In this document: positions 16,129 through 23,450 of the stretch, in pieces
Layout of the letters: each line of letters opens with the position of its first letter
How positions within the stretch are numbered: the stretch's first letter is position 1
Assembly: GCA_025363455.1 (NCBI GenBank)
Contig: JANYDW010000051.1
Span: 44,749-108,748 of the forward strand
Direction of reading: 5' to 3'
Length of the DNA: 64,000 nt
DNA from: Oleiharenicola sp.
Lineage (GTDB): Bacteria > Verrucomicrobiota > Verrucomicrobiia > Opitutales > Opitutaceae
The notes under the pieces: generated by a model
Databases searched by the model: none
What the model saw: only the letters and a program-made list of their open reading frames with translations
What the model was told of the DNA's origin: nothing
Position numbers and translations under genes: made by a program

Positions 16129-17415
16129 AATCTTCCTTCTTCCGTTCTGATTGTCGGCGCCGGCGGACGCGAACACGCCCTCGCCAAGGCCCTCGCCCTC
16201 TCCCCAGCCAAGCCCCGCCTGCTCTGCGCGCCGGGCAATGCCGGGATCACCGACGACGCCATCTGTTTCCCCGTGGCGGCCGACAACGTCGCCGGGCTTG
16301 TCGAGCTGGCCCGGCGCGAGAAGGTGGAGTTCGTCGTCGTCGGCCCCGAGGTGCCGCTCTCACTCGGCCTCGTGGACGCGCTGATGCAGGCCGGCATTCC
16401 GGCCTACGGCCCCCAAGCCGATGGCGCCCGCCTCGAGGCCTCCAAGGTTTTCACCAAGCAGATCCTCCTGAAATACAAGATCCCGACCGCCCCGGCCGGC
16501 ATCTTCACCGACGTCGGGCCCGCGCTGGCCTATGTGCGGATGCGCGGCGCACCCATCGTCATCAAGGCCGACGGCCTCGCCGCCGGCAAGGGCGTGGTCG
16601 TGGCGTTGACGCTCGCCGAGGCCGAGGCAGCCGTGCGCGACATGCTCGCCGGCAACAAATTCGGCTCCGCCGGCAGCCAGATTCTCATCGAGGACTGCAT
16701 GTTCGGCGACGAGACCTCGATCCTCGTCGTCGTGTCCGACCGCGACTACGTCATTCTCCCCGTCTCGCAGGACCACAAGCGCATCGGCGATGGTGACATC
16801 GGCCCCAACACCGGTGGCATGGGTACCTACTCGCCCGCCGAGGTGGTTACGCCCGCGCTGCTGGACCGCATTGATCGCGAAATCGTGAAACCTTCCGTCG
16901 ACGCCATCGCCGCCGAGGGCATCAAGTTCCGCGGCACCCTCTTCATCGGCATCATGCTCACGGCCGAGGGCCCCTCCGTCCTGGAATACAACACGCGCTT
17001 CGGCGACCCCGAAACCCAGGTCGTCCTTCCGCGCATCAAGAGTGACGTCCTCGCCCTGCTTTGGGCCGCGGCCCAAGGCGAACTCCAAGGTATGAAGCTC
17101 GAAGTCAGCACCGACGCCGCGATCTGTGTTGTCATCGCCGCGAAAGGCTACCCGGACAATTATCCGAAGGGCGACGTCATCACCTTCCCTCCCGTCTCCA
17201 GCCTCCCGTCTCCGGTCTCCATCCTCCACGCCGGCACGGCAAAAAATCCGGCCGGCCAGATCGTGATGAATGGCGGACGTGTGCTCGGTGTCACCGCCCT
17301 CGCCCCGACGCTTCGCGAGGCCGCCGACCGCGCCTACGCCGTTTGCGAAAAAATCCAGTGTGCGTCCAAGTATTATCGCCGCGACATCGGCGCCCGTCAG
17401 CTTAATCGCCAATGA
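16120..17415 (+). CDS. purD: Phosphoribosylamine-glycine ligase
   Basis: The 431-residue product is the ATP-grasp enzyme of de novo purine synthesis that joins glycine to phosphoribosylamine. The N-terminal domain begins VLIVGAGGREHALAKALA. The A and ATP-grasp domains show VKADGLAAGKGVV, a metal/ATP site LEYNTRFGDPETQ and NTGGMGTYSP. All are standard PurD signatures. The GTG at 16120, placed 10 codons before VGAGGREH, is chosen as start; a GTG at 16111 is also possible, and the frame is open further upstream into an unknown protein. The PurD C-terminus contains an unusual short SLPSPVS insertion (about 360-370). The stop overlaps the next start by 4 bases. Confidence 0.9.
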   Translation: MAKNLPSSVLIVGAGGREHALAKALALSPAKPRLLCAPGNAGITDDAICFPVAADNVAGLVELARREKVEFVVVGPEVPLSLGLVDALMQAGIPAYGPQADGARLEASKVFTKQILLKYKIPTAPAGIFTDVGPALAYVRMRGAPIVIKADGLAAGKGVVVALTLAEAEAAVRDMLAGNKFGSAGSQILIEDCMFGDETSILVVVSDRDYVILPVSQDHKRIGDGDIGPNTGGMGTYSPAEVVTPALLDRIDREIVKPSVDAIAAEGIKFRGTLFIGIMLTAEGPSVLEYNTRFGDPETQVVLPRIKSDVLALLWAAAQGELQGMKLEVSTDAAICVVIAAKGYPDNYPKGDVITFPPVSSLPSPVSILHAGTAKNPAGQIVMNGGRVLGVTALAPTLREAADRAYAVCEKIQCASKYYRRDIGARQLNRQ

Positions 17416-18050
17416 AACTTTTCCTCCGTCTGTCCGCCATCTGTCTTCTGTCCTCCGTCCTCTGTCTTCTGGTTCGCGCCGCCGAGCCCGCCGACCTCGG
17501 CCAGGGCCTGACCTACCTGCGGATTAACTCGCTGACCAAATCCGCCGTCGACCTCAACGCCGCCCTGCTCCGCCCCGCCGCCCTGGTCCTCGACCTGCGC
17601 TACCCGGCTGACGAGCCCGCCGTCGCCGACCTGCTCCGGGTCCTGAACAGCCAACCGGCGAAGCCAACCCTCTACGTACTCGTCAGCCCCGCCACGCCCG
17701 CCGCGGTCGCCGGTATTCTCGGCCCGACCTCCACCCGGCTGGTGACTCTCGGTGTGAAGGACTCACATCCCGCCGCACAAGTCGTCGTCGAGCAAACCGC
17801 CGCAGCCGACCGCGCGGCCTATGCCGCACTGGAGTCCGGTACCAGTCTCACCCAGCTCATCTCGGGCAAGATTGAGAAGGAAAGATTCGACGAGGCCACG
17901 CTCGTGCACGAGTTTAAGAACGGCAACCATGATGCCCATCCACCCGAAGCCGGTTCGGCCCCGGGCAAGGAAATTCCCCCCACCATAACCGACCGGGTTC
18001 TCCAGCGTGCCGTGCACCTGCACCACGCCTTGCTGGCGCTGAAACGGTAG
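17412..18050 (+). CDS. Exported protein of unknown function
   Basis: The 212-residue product has an N-terminal signal peptide (LSAICLLSSVLCLLVRA) and presumably a periplasmic body rich in A, L, V and P. The body contains a segment like the start of an S41 or ClpP-type fold (LRINSLTKSAVDLNAALL, LVLDLRYPADEPAV), but no catalytic motif is visible. The signal-peptide core is encoded by a word repeat made of CTGTCTTCTGTCC-like units (17421-17473). The start overlaps the purD stop by 4 bases (ATGA), so the gene is translationally coupled to purD. No function can be named. Confidence 0.7.
   Translation: MKLFLRLSAICLLSSVLCLLVRAAEPADLGQGLTYLRINSLTKSAVDLNAALLRPAALVLDLRYPADEPAVADLLRVLNSQPAKPTLYVLVSPATPAAVAGILGPTSTRLVTLGVKDSHPAAQVVVEQTAAADRAAYAALESGTSLTQLISGKIEKERFDEATLVHEFKNGNHDAHPPEAGSAPGKEIPPTITDRVLQRAVHLHHALLALKR
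17421..17473 (+). repeat. Word repeat, CTGTCTTCTG type, in coding sequence
   Basis: Words such as CCGTCTGTC, ATCTGTCTTC, TGTCCTCCGTCC and TCTGTCTTCTGG follow each other. The stretch is translated as the hydrophobic core of a signal peptide. Similar words occur at 22137-22160, 39601-39650 and 41700-41815. Confidence 0.7.
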
Positions 18051-18069
18051 GAAGAGATTGCTCCGTAAT

Positions 18070-18148
18070 GTGGGAGGGGCTTTACGCCCCGACTGCCTTG
18101 TATAGGGCCGGTGCTCGTCGCCGGGCCGTCGGGGCATAAAGCCGCTCC
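18070..18148. repeat. REP-like palindrome (GTGGGAGGGGC type)
   Basis: The arm at 18070-18093 (GTGGGAGGGGCTTTACGCCC...) and the arm at 18128-18148 (GTCGGGGCATAAAGCCGCTC...) are nearly reverse complementary. They fill the gap between the secreted-protein gene and the phosphatase gene. Confidence 0.75.
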
Positions 18149-18188
18149 TTCATTCAAGACCCACGCTGCCACCCTGTCCCCCTCTTTT

Positions 18189-18240
18189 GCCTTCCCGCTT
18201 TTTCTGCCTTTAGCTTACTGCGTAAAGCTTACAGCTTATC
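18189..18240 (+). repeat. Word repeat, AGCTTAC type
   Basis: The degenerate words TTTAGCTTACTGCG, TAAAGCTTACAGC and TTATCGG lie directly before the phosphatase start. This is another member of the word-repeat class, with a different core word. Confidence 0.5.
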
Positions 18241-18249
18241 GGTGCACCC

Positions 18250-18741
18250 ATGCCCGCTCCCGGCCACATCCTTGTAGTCTGCACCGGCAACATTTGCCGG
18301 AGCCCGATGGGGCAAGGCCTGCTCGCGCACGCACTCTCCGCCCAGCCCGAACCGTTGCGTAGCCTTAAAGTCATCTCGGCCGGGGTCGCCGCCCACACGG
18401 GCGAGGCCGTCTCGGAAAACTCCGTCACCGCGCTCAAGAAGGTCGGCATCGACATCAGCGACCACCGCAGCCAGGGCCTTACCCAGGAAATGCTGGACAA
18501 CTCCGCCGCCGTTTTCGGCATGACCGAATCGCACCGCGCCATCATCCGGATGCGCGCCCGGCCCGCGCCGGAGCACTTGTATCTCTTCCGCGAATTCCTG
18601 CCCCCGCCCGCCGCTCACGAGATCGGCGACCCCTATGGCGGCCCGCTCAAGCTCTACGAATCCTGCCGCGATGAGATGGTTGAGGCCATCCCAGGCATTA
18701 TTGCGCACCTTAAGACACTCATCGACGGCCGGAAGGCCTGA
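18250..18741 (+). CDS. Low-molecular-weight protein tyrosine phosphatase family
   Basis: The 163-residue product carries the P-loop VCTGNICRSPM with the nucleophile Cys11 and Arg17, and the general-acid loop IGDPYGG with Asp at about 128. All catalytic residues are present. In firmicutes a paralogue (YwlE) sits next to glyA and removes phosphate from arginine. Here Ile stands where YwlE-type arginine phosphatases usually have Thr (CTGNxCRS), which favours phosphotyrosine. glyA follows after a repeat-filled gap of about 90 bases. The substrate in this organism is unknown. Confidence 0.87.
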   Translation: MPAPGHILVVCTGNICRSPMGQGLLAHALSAQPEPLRSLKVISAGVAAHTGEAVSENSVTALKKVGIDISDHRSQGLTQEMLDNSAAVFGMTESHRAIIRMRARPAPEHLYLFREFLPPPAAHEIGDPYGGPLKLYESCRDEMVEAIPGIIAHLKTLIDGRKA

Positions 18742-18829
18742 TTTTTGATTTTCGATTCTCGATTTTTGATTTCGAGTGCGCTCTGCTTCAGGCCAATCGA
18801 AAATCGCGAACCCAAAATCGAAAATCCCT
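18741..18829. repeat. Word repeat, GATTTTCGATT type, inverted pair
   Basis: A run of GATTTTTGATT, TTCGATTCTCG and ATTTTTGATTTCGAG is followed after about 20 bases by the inverted partner AATCGAAAATCGCG, AACCCAAAATCG and AAAATCC. The region is AT-rich against a GC-rich background, can form a long hairpin, and ends 2 bases before the glyA start codon. Confidence 0.8.
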
Positions 18830-18831
18830 TC

Positions 18832-20100
18832 ATGTCCCTGAACGCCGCCCCCCTCGCCCAGCTCGATCCTGCCGTCCACGCCATCATTGCCGGCGAACTA
18901 GCCCGTCAGCAGAGTCACCTCGAGTTGATCGCCTCGGAGAATTTCACCTACCCCGCCGTCATTGAGGCCATGGGTTCGGTGCTCACCAACAAGTATGCCG
19001 AAGGTTACCCTGGCAAGCGCTGGTATGGCGGCTGCGAGCAGGTGGACAAGGTCGAGGTGCTCGCCATCGAGCGCGCGAAGCAGCTCTTCCACGCCGAGCA
19101 CGCTAACGTCCAGCCGCATTCCGGCTCGCAGGCCAACTTCGCCGTCTACACCGCCGTCCTCTCGCCGGGCGACAAGATCCTCGGCATGAACCTCAGCCAC
19201 GGCGGCCACCTCACCCACGGCAACCCGGCCAATTTCTCCGGGAAGCTCTACAATTTCAGCCAATATGGCGTCCGGGAGGACAACGGCCTGATCGATTACG
19301 ACGAGCTCGCCGCCATCGCCCTTCGCGAGAAACCCAAGATGATCACCGTCGGCGCTTCCGCCTACTCGCGCATCATCGACTTCGCCCGCATGGGCGAGAT
19401 TGCGCGCTCGGTCGGCGCGCTGCTTTTCGCCGACATCGCCCACATCGCCGGCCTTGTCGCCACCGGTCACCATCCCTCGCCGTTCCCGCACGCCGACTTC
19501 GTCACGACCACCACGCACAAGACCCTCCGCGGTCCGCGTGGCGGCCTCACCATGTGCAAGGCGGCCCACGCCAAAGCCATCGACTCCGCCGTGTTTCCCG
19601 GTGGCCAGGGCGGCCCGCTCATGCACGTCATCGCCGCCAAGGCCGTGTGCTTCGGTGAGTGCCTCAAGCCAGACTTCAAGGATTACAGCGGCCAGGTGAT
19701 CAAGAATGCGCAGGCCCTGGCGGCCGCCATGACCGCGCGGGGCTACAAGATCAACTCAGGCGGCACCGACAACCATCTCATGCTGGTGGACCTCCGCGCC
19801 AAGTTCCCCGACCTCACCGGCAAGGTCGCGCAGGAGACGCTCGATAAGGCCAACATCACCTGCAACAAGAACACCGTTCCCTTCGAGACCCGCTCGCCCT
19901 TCCAAGCCTCGGGTATCCGCCTCGGCTCGCCCGCCATGACCACGCGGGGGATGAAGGAAGCCGACATGAACGAAATCGCCGGCCTGATCGACGGCGTGCT
20001 GGCGGCCATCGGCAAGCCTGACGAGGCCGCCGTCATCGCCGCCACCAAGACCAAGGTCGTGGCCCTGACGTCTCGCTTCCCGTTGCCGTACAAACTATGA
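18832..20100 (+). CDS. glyA: Serine hydroxymethyltransferase
   Basis: The 422-residue product interconverts serine and glycine with tetrahydrofolate and pyridoxal phosphate. Signatures include [29 protein letters not shown], the PLP lysine Lys230 in [14 protein letters not shown], and [10 protein letters not shown]. Length and order are standard. An in-frame ATG at 18745 would translate the repeat in front of the gene and is rejected in favour of MSLNAAPL at 18832. The C-terminal end (SRFPLPYKL) is duplicated at base level just downstream (20088-20100 versus 20147-20162). Confidence 0.95.
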   Translation: MSLNAAPLAQLDPAVHAIIAGELARQQSHLELIASENFTYPAVIEAMGSVLTNKYAEGYPGKRWYGGCEQVDKVEVLAIERAKQLFHAEHANVQPHSGSQANFAVYTAVLSPGDKILGMNLSHGGHLTHGNPANFSGKLYNFSQYGVREDNGLIDYDELAAIALREKPKMITVGASAYSRIIDFARMGEIARSVGALLFADIAHIAGLVATGHHPSPFPHADFVTTTTHKTLRGPRGGLTMCKAAHAKAIDSAVFPGGQGGPLMHVIAAKAVCFGECLKPDFKDYSGQVIKNAQALAAAMTARGYKINSGGTDNHLMLVDLRAKFPDLTGKVAQETLDKANITCNKNTVPFETRSPFQASGIRLGSPAMTTRGMKEADMNEIAGLIDGVLAAIGKPDEAAVIAATKTKVVALTSRFPLPYKL

Positions 20101-20160
20101 ATGTTGCCCGCTTTGTCGCGCCGAAGCTCGGAGAGCATAGGTGGGAGCCGTACAAACTTT

Positions 20161-20231
20161 GAGGTAGGGCGCGACCGCTGGGCGCGCCGTTTCAAAATTC
20201 CCGGCGGGCCCAGCGGTCCCGCCCTACCCTC
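20161..20231. repeat. REP-like palindrome (GTAGGGCG type)
   Basis: The arm at 20161-20188 (GAGGTAGGGCGCGACCGCTG...) and the arm at 20203-20231 (...CAGCGGTCCCGCCCTACC) are nearly exact reverse complements with a short AT-rich loop. It lies between glyA and the YjbR gene, transcribed in the same direction. Confidence 0.85.
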
Positions 20232-20246
20232 AGACCGATCGCTTTC

Positions 20247-20591
20247 ATGCGCCTTGACCGTCTCAAGTCCTTCGCCCTCGCCCAGCCCCGGACCACCGTC
20301 GTCAAGCAGTGGGGCGGTCAGGTCTTCAAGGTCGTGGGCAAGATGTTCTTCATGATCGTCCTCGACGGCGAGGTGATTGCCGGTGTCATTTTCAAGTGCA
20401 CGCCCGAGGAGTTCGACGAGCTGACCGAGATCGACGGCATCAGCCAGGCGCCCTATTGCGCCAAGCGCATGTGGGTGAAGGTCGAAGACCTCGCCGTCCT
20501 GCCGGAGAAGCAACTGGAGGCGCGGATCCGGCACAGCTATGACCTCGTTGCGGCCAAGCTGTCGAAGAGGGTACAGGCGACGCTGAAATGA
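20247..20591 (+). CDS. MmcQ/YjbR family protein
   Basis: The 114-residue product is a single CyaY-like alpha/beta domain of the MmcQ/YjbR family, a group often annotated as DNA-binding although the function is not firmly established. Visible family features are VVKQWGGQVFKVVGKMFF, the segment KCTPEEFDELTE, and a C-terminal helix RIRHSYDLVAAKLSK after YCAKRMWVKVEDL. The stop overlaps an ATG (ATGA) that could start the downstream transporter, but that transporter more likely starts later. Confidence 0.8.
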   Translation: MRLDRLKSFALAQPRTTVVKQWGGQVFKVVGKMFFMIVLDGEVIAGVIFKCTPEEFDELTEIDGISQAPYCAKRMWVKVEDLAVLPEKQLEARIRHSYDLVAAKLSKRVQATLK

Positions 20592-20592
20592 T

Positions 20593-20640
20593 GGAGGGCC
20601 CGCGTCTCTGCGGGCCGGCTCGCAGGGTCGCGAGCCCTCC
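20593..20640. repeat. REP-like palindrome (GGAGGGC type)
   Basis: GGAGGGCCCGCG at 20593-20604 is mirrored by TCGCGAGCCCTCC at 20628-20640. The element separates the YjbR gene from the MFS gene and could be translated if the MFS gene used its most upstream start. Confidence 0.65.
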
Positions 20641-20725
20641 CCCAGGCGGGATCAGCGACCTTGCCCTACAATTCCCGCCAATTCGCTTTGCGCGTGGGCC
20701 GCTTTCGGTCAACTTGGCCGCTTTC

Positions 20726-22072
20726 GTGTCCACTCCTGCCGCCAACTCATCCCCCTCCGCCCCCAAACCCTTGTCGCTCGGCGTCATCTTCCTGACGCTC
20801 TACATCGACCTCATCGGTTTCTCGATCTTCTTCCCGGTCGGCCCGGCTATGCTTGAATGGTATGTTAAGAAGGAGGCCGGCGGTGGCTTGCTGGCCCACG
20901 TGGTAACCCGGCTGCAATCACTGGCGCATGCCGCGCACGCCTCAGATCTGGCCACGGGCGCGCTTTTCGCCGGCGCCCTCGGCTCGGTGTATTCGCTCAT
21001 GCAGTTCCTCTTCTCTCCCGTCTGGGGGGCGCGCTCTGACCGCGTCGGCCGCCGGCCCGTGCTGCTCCTGACCATCGCGGGCAATGCCTTCAGCTACCTC
21101 CTGCTGTTCTTCAGCGGATCCTTTTTGCTCTTTTTTGCCGGCCGCATCATCGGTGGCATCATGGGCGGCAACCTGGCCGTCGCCATTGCCGCGGTCTCCG
21201 ATGTCACCACGCGCGAAAACCGCGCCAAGGGCATGGGCATCGTCGGCGTTGCCTTTGGCCTCGGGTTCCTGACCGGCCCGGCGATCGGCGGCCTCACCGC
21301 CCATCTCAATCTCCTCGATCGCTGGCCTGACCTCGCCGCGTATGGCGTGCACCCTTTCAGCGTGCCCGCGGCCATCGCCTTCGGTCTCTGCCTCGTCAAC
21401 CTCCTTTGGATCCAGGCCCGCTTCCGGGAAACCCTGCCGCCCGAGTCGCGCGGCCGCGATCTTACCCTCCGCGAGCGCAATCCCGTCCATTCGCTTTTCC
21501 AGATCCCCGACCCGGCCATCCGTCGCGCCAACCTGGTCGGTTTCGTGGTCACCTTCGGTTTCAGTTTCTTCGAATCCATCATCAGTTTCTTCACGGCCGA
21601 CGCCCTCCACTACACGCCGCGCGACCTCACCCTGATCTTTGTCAACATCGGGCTTGTCTCCATCGTCACCCAGGGCGTCCTGGCCCGACGCTATGTGCCG
21701 AAGCTCGGGGAGAAATTCTCCGCCGTCGCCGGCATGACGCTGATCGGCGTGGCCTTCGCGGGCATCGGTTATGCCATCGGCGTGGCCCAGTCCGCCCCGC
21801 TGCTTTACCTGATGCTCACACTCAGCACCATCGGCTCGGGCTTCGCCAACGTCGCCATGTCATCCCTCATTTCCCTGTACGCTCCGCCCGAGGAACAGGG
21901 TCGGGTGCTTGGCATCTACCGCTCGCTCGGTTTTCTCGCGCGCGCCCTCAGCCCGGCCGTGGCCGGCTGGCTCTTTTTCAACTCCGGCGGCACAGTCACT
22001 TTCTTGGTTGGCAGCGTCATTCTCCTCGGCTCGGCTCTGCTCGGCTCCGGCCTGCCACGACCGCATAAATGA
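20726..22072 (+). CDS. MFS transporter, TCR/Tet-like drug exporter type
   Basis: The product has about 448 residues from the GTG at 20726. An open frame extends to ATG codons at 20588/20591, but that part encodes a repeat and has no resemblance to transporters. Twelve hydrophobic segments are visible. The first is LGVIFLTLYIDLIGFSIFF, and the MFS motif A appears as GARSDRVGRRPVLLL between helices 2 and 3, as in tetracycline/proton antiporters. An unusually long periplasmic loop (about residues 35-75) follows helix 1. The substrate is unknown. The stop overlaps the next ATG. Confidence 0.82.
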   Translation: MSTPAANSSPSAPKPLSLGVIFLTLYIDLIGFSIFFPVGPAMLEWYVKKEAGGGLLAHVVTRLQSLAHAAHASDLATGALFAGALGSVYSLMQFLFSPVWGARSDRVGRRPVLLLTIAGNAFSYLLLFFSGSFLLFFAGRIIGGIMGGNLAVAIAAVSDVTTRENRAKGMGIVGVAFGLGFLTGPAIGGLTAHLNLLDRWPDLAAYGVHPFSVPAAIAFGLCLVNLLWIQARFRETLPPESRGRDLTLRERNPVHSLFQIPDPAIRRANLVGFVVTFGFSFFESIISFFTADALHYTPRDLTLIFVNIGLVSIVTQGVLARRYVPKLGEKFSAVAGMTLIGVAFAGIGYAIGVAQSAPLLYLMLTLSTIGSGFANVAMSSLISLYAPPEEQGRVLGIYRSLGFLARALSPAVAGWLFFNSGGTVTFLVGSVILLGSALLGSGLPRPHK

Positions 22073-23364
22073 TTTTCGATTCCCGATTCTCGACTCTCGA
22101 TTGTACCAGTCGCCGGTCCGGGCTCCGCTGGTTTCCCTGCCTTCTGTCCTCTGCTTGCCGCGCCGAAGCCTGGCGAAGGCGGGTCTTCCTTCTTCTTTTC
22201 TCCTTCTTCCTTTTGCTCGGGACCGGCTGCATCTCCAGCCGGGGTCGCGCCCCCGCCGCCACCCGCGTCCTGCCCCAGCCGGTCCGCGTCCCGGCCCAGC
22301 TTATCGCCAACTTCTTTTTCGTCGAGTCGGCCCAGGCGGACGGCAAGACCTACCGCTTCATGGTCGATACCGGCTCATCGGTGACCTACGTGTCCTCGAC
22401 TCTGGCTGGTGCGCTCAAGAAAAAGGAACGGCGCGGCGCCCCGCCCCGCACGCTACCGGTACGCGGCGCGAACGGCCGCGAGGTTGAGTTGCCTGCGGTG
22501 ACCCTGCACCACTTCCGGATCGGCGAGGCCTACTTCGACGACGTGCCGGCGGTGATCTATGATTTCTCGGATTTCTCCGCCCACGTGGGCCTGAAGATCG
22601 ACGGCATCATCGGATTTCCTCTCTTCCGCGACACCCTGCTGACGGTCGACTATCCCGCCGCTGTCCTCGAGATCGCGCCCAACCCCGTCGTTGCGCCCCC
22701 GCCAGCCGTCCCGCCGCATGGCAGCATCATTGCGTACAATCGCGAACAGACCACGCCTCTCATTCCCGTGCAAATGGACAACGAGTCGTTCTTCGTCCTG
22801 ATTGACTCAGGCAGCGATCTCGGCTTGTCCCTCAATCCCGCCGGCCTGCACCCCCGCTTCGCCCACGGTCCGCGGGTCGGCCTCCTCGTAGGCTCCCTCG
22901 ACGGTGACAAGCGCCAGCTCGTCGGTCGGCTCGACCAGAGTGTCATGATCGGGACGCAGCTCGTCTCGCAGCCGGTCGTCGATCTGACCGAGCAGCTCTC
23001 CTCCCTCGGCGGCGAGCTCCTTCGGTATTTTCGCCTCACCTTTGACCAGCAGCGGCACACCGTGACGATGGTGTGCAGCTTGGACGGTCCCGTGGTCATG
23101 CCGGGCCGCCGCAGCACCGGACTCTCTTTTCGCCGCTTCGCCAACTACTGGCGGCTCCTCGCCGTCGTGCCCGACACCCCCAACAGCAAGCTGCCCGTCG
23201 AACCCGGCGACCTCTGCGTGCGCATCAACGGCGAGCTGGTCGAGCACTGGACCCTCGAGCGCTACACCGCCCTCGTGAAATCCGCCTCCCGAATCACCTA
23301 CACTTTCCTTTCCGGGGCCAAGGAGACTGACCACGACGTCGAGGTGTTTGAGCTGGTGCCGTGA
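22069..23364 (+). CDS. Retropepsin-like aspartic protease lipoprotein with PDZ-like end
   Basis: From the ATG at 22069 the frame has 431 codons. A lipobox LLGTGC places the lipidated Cys at residue 54. Two retropepsin-type active-site motifs are seen, FMVDTGSSVTYV (about 97-108) and FVLIDSGSDLGLS (about 240-252), so one chain may form a complete two-Asp site. The end (VVPDTPNSKLPVEPGDLCVR) resembles a PDZ domain that would bind a C-terminus. The first 40 residues are encoded by repeat words (22073-22185) and only LLLFSFFLLLGTGC looks like a real signal peptide, so the true start may be internal. Expected location is the periplasm. Confidence 0.72.
   Translation: MIFDSRFSTLDCTSRRSGLRWFPCLLSSACRAEAWRRRVFLLLFSFFLLLGTGCISSRGRAPAATRVLPQPVRVPAQLIANFFFVESAQADGKTYRFMVDTGSSVTYVSSTLAGALKKKERRGAPPRTLPVRGANGREVELPAVTLHHFRIGEAYFDDVPAVIYDFSDFSAHVGLKIDGIIGFPLFRDTLLTVDYPAAVLEIAPNPVVAPPPAVPPHGSIIAYNREQTTPLIPVQMDNESFFVLIDSGSDLGLSLNPAGLHPRFAHGPRVGLLVGSLDGDKRQLVGRLDQSVMIGTQLVSQPVVDLTEQLSSLGGELLRYFRLTFDQQRHTVTMVCSLDGPVVMPGRRSTGLSFRRFANYWRLLAVVPDTPNSKLPVEPGDLCVRINGELVEHWTLERYTALVKSASRITYTFLSGAKETDHDVEVFELVP
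22073..22215 (+). repeat. Mosaic of word repeats at the protease 5' end
   Basis: The stretch begins with TTTTCGATTCCCGATTCTCG words, the same class as at 18741. It continues with CCTTCTGTCCTCTGC words (as at 17421), then CGCCGAAGCCTGGCGAAGGCG (as at 39640, 41770 and 56820), and CTTCTTCCTTTT words. It is translated as the leader of the protease. Confidence 0.6.
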
Positions 23365-23450
23365 AGAATCGTTCTCGTTCTCCTAATCCTTCTCGTTCTC
23401 TCCGGTTTCAGGGTAGGAGAACGAAGAGCGAGAAAGAGAATGATCAGGCT
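23364..23450. repeat. Inverted word repeat CGTTCTC/GAGAACG between convergent genes
   Basis: GAATCGTTCTCGTTCTCC and CCTTCTCGTTCTC are mirrored after a short loop by GGAGAACGAAGAGCGAG and AAAGAGAATGATC. The element can form a long imperfect hairpin and lies exactly between the ends of the protease gene and rsmB, where it could terminate both. Confidence 0.75.
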
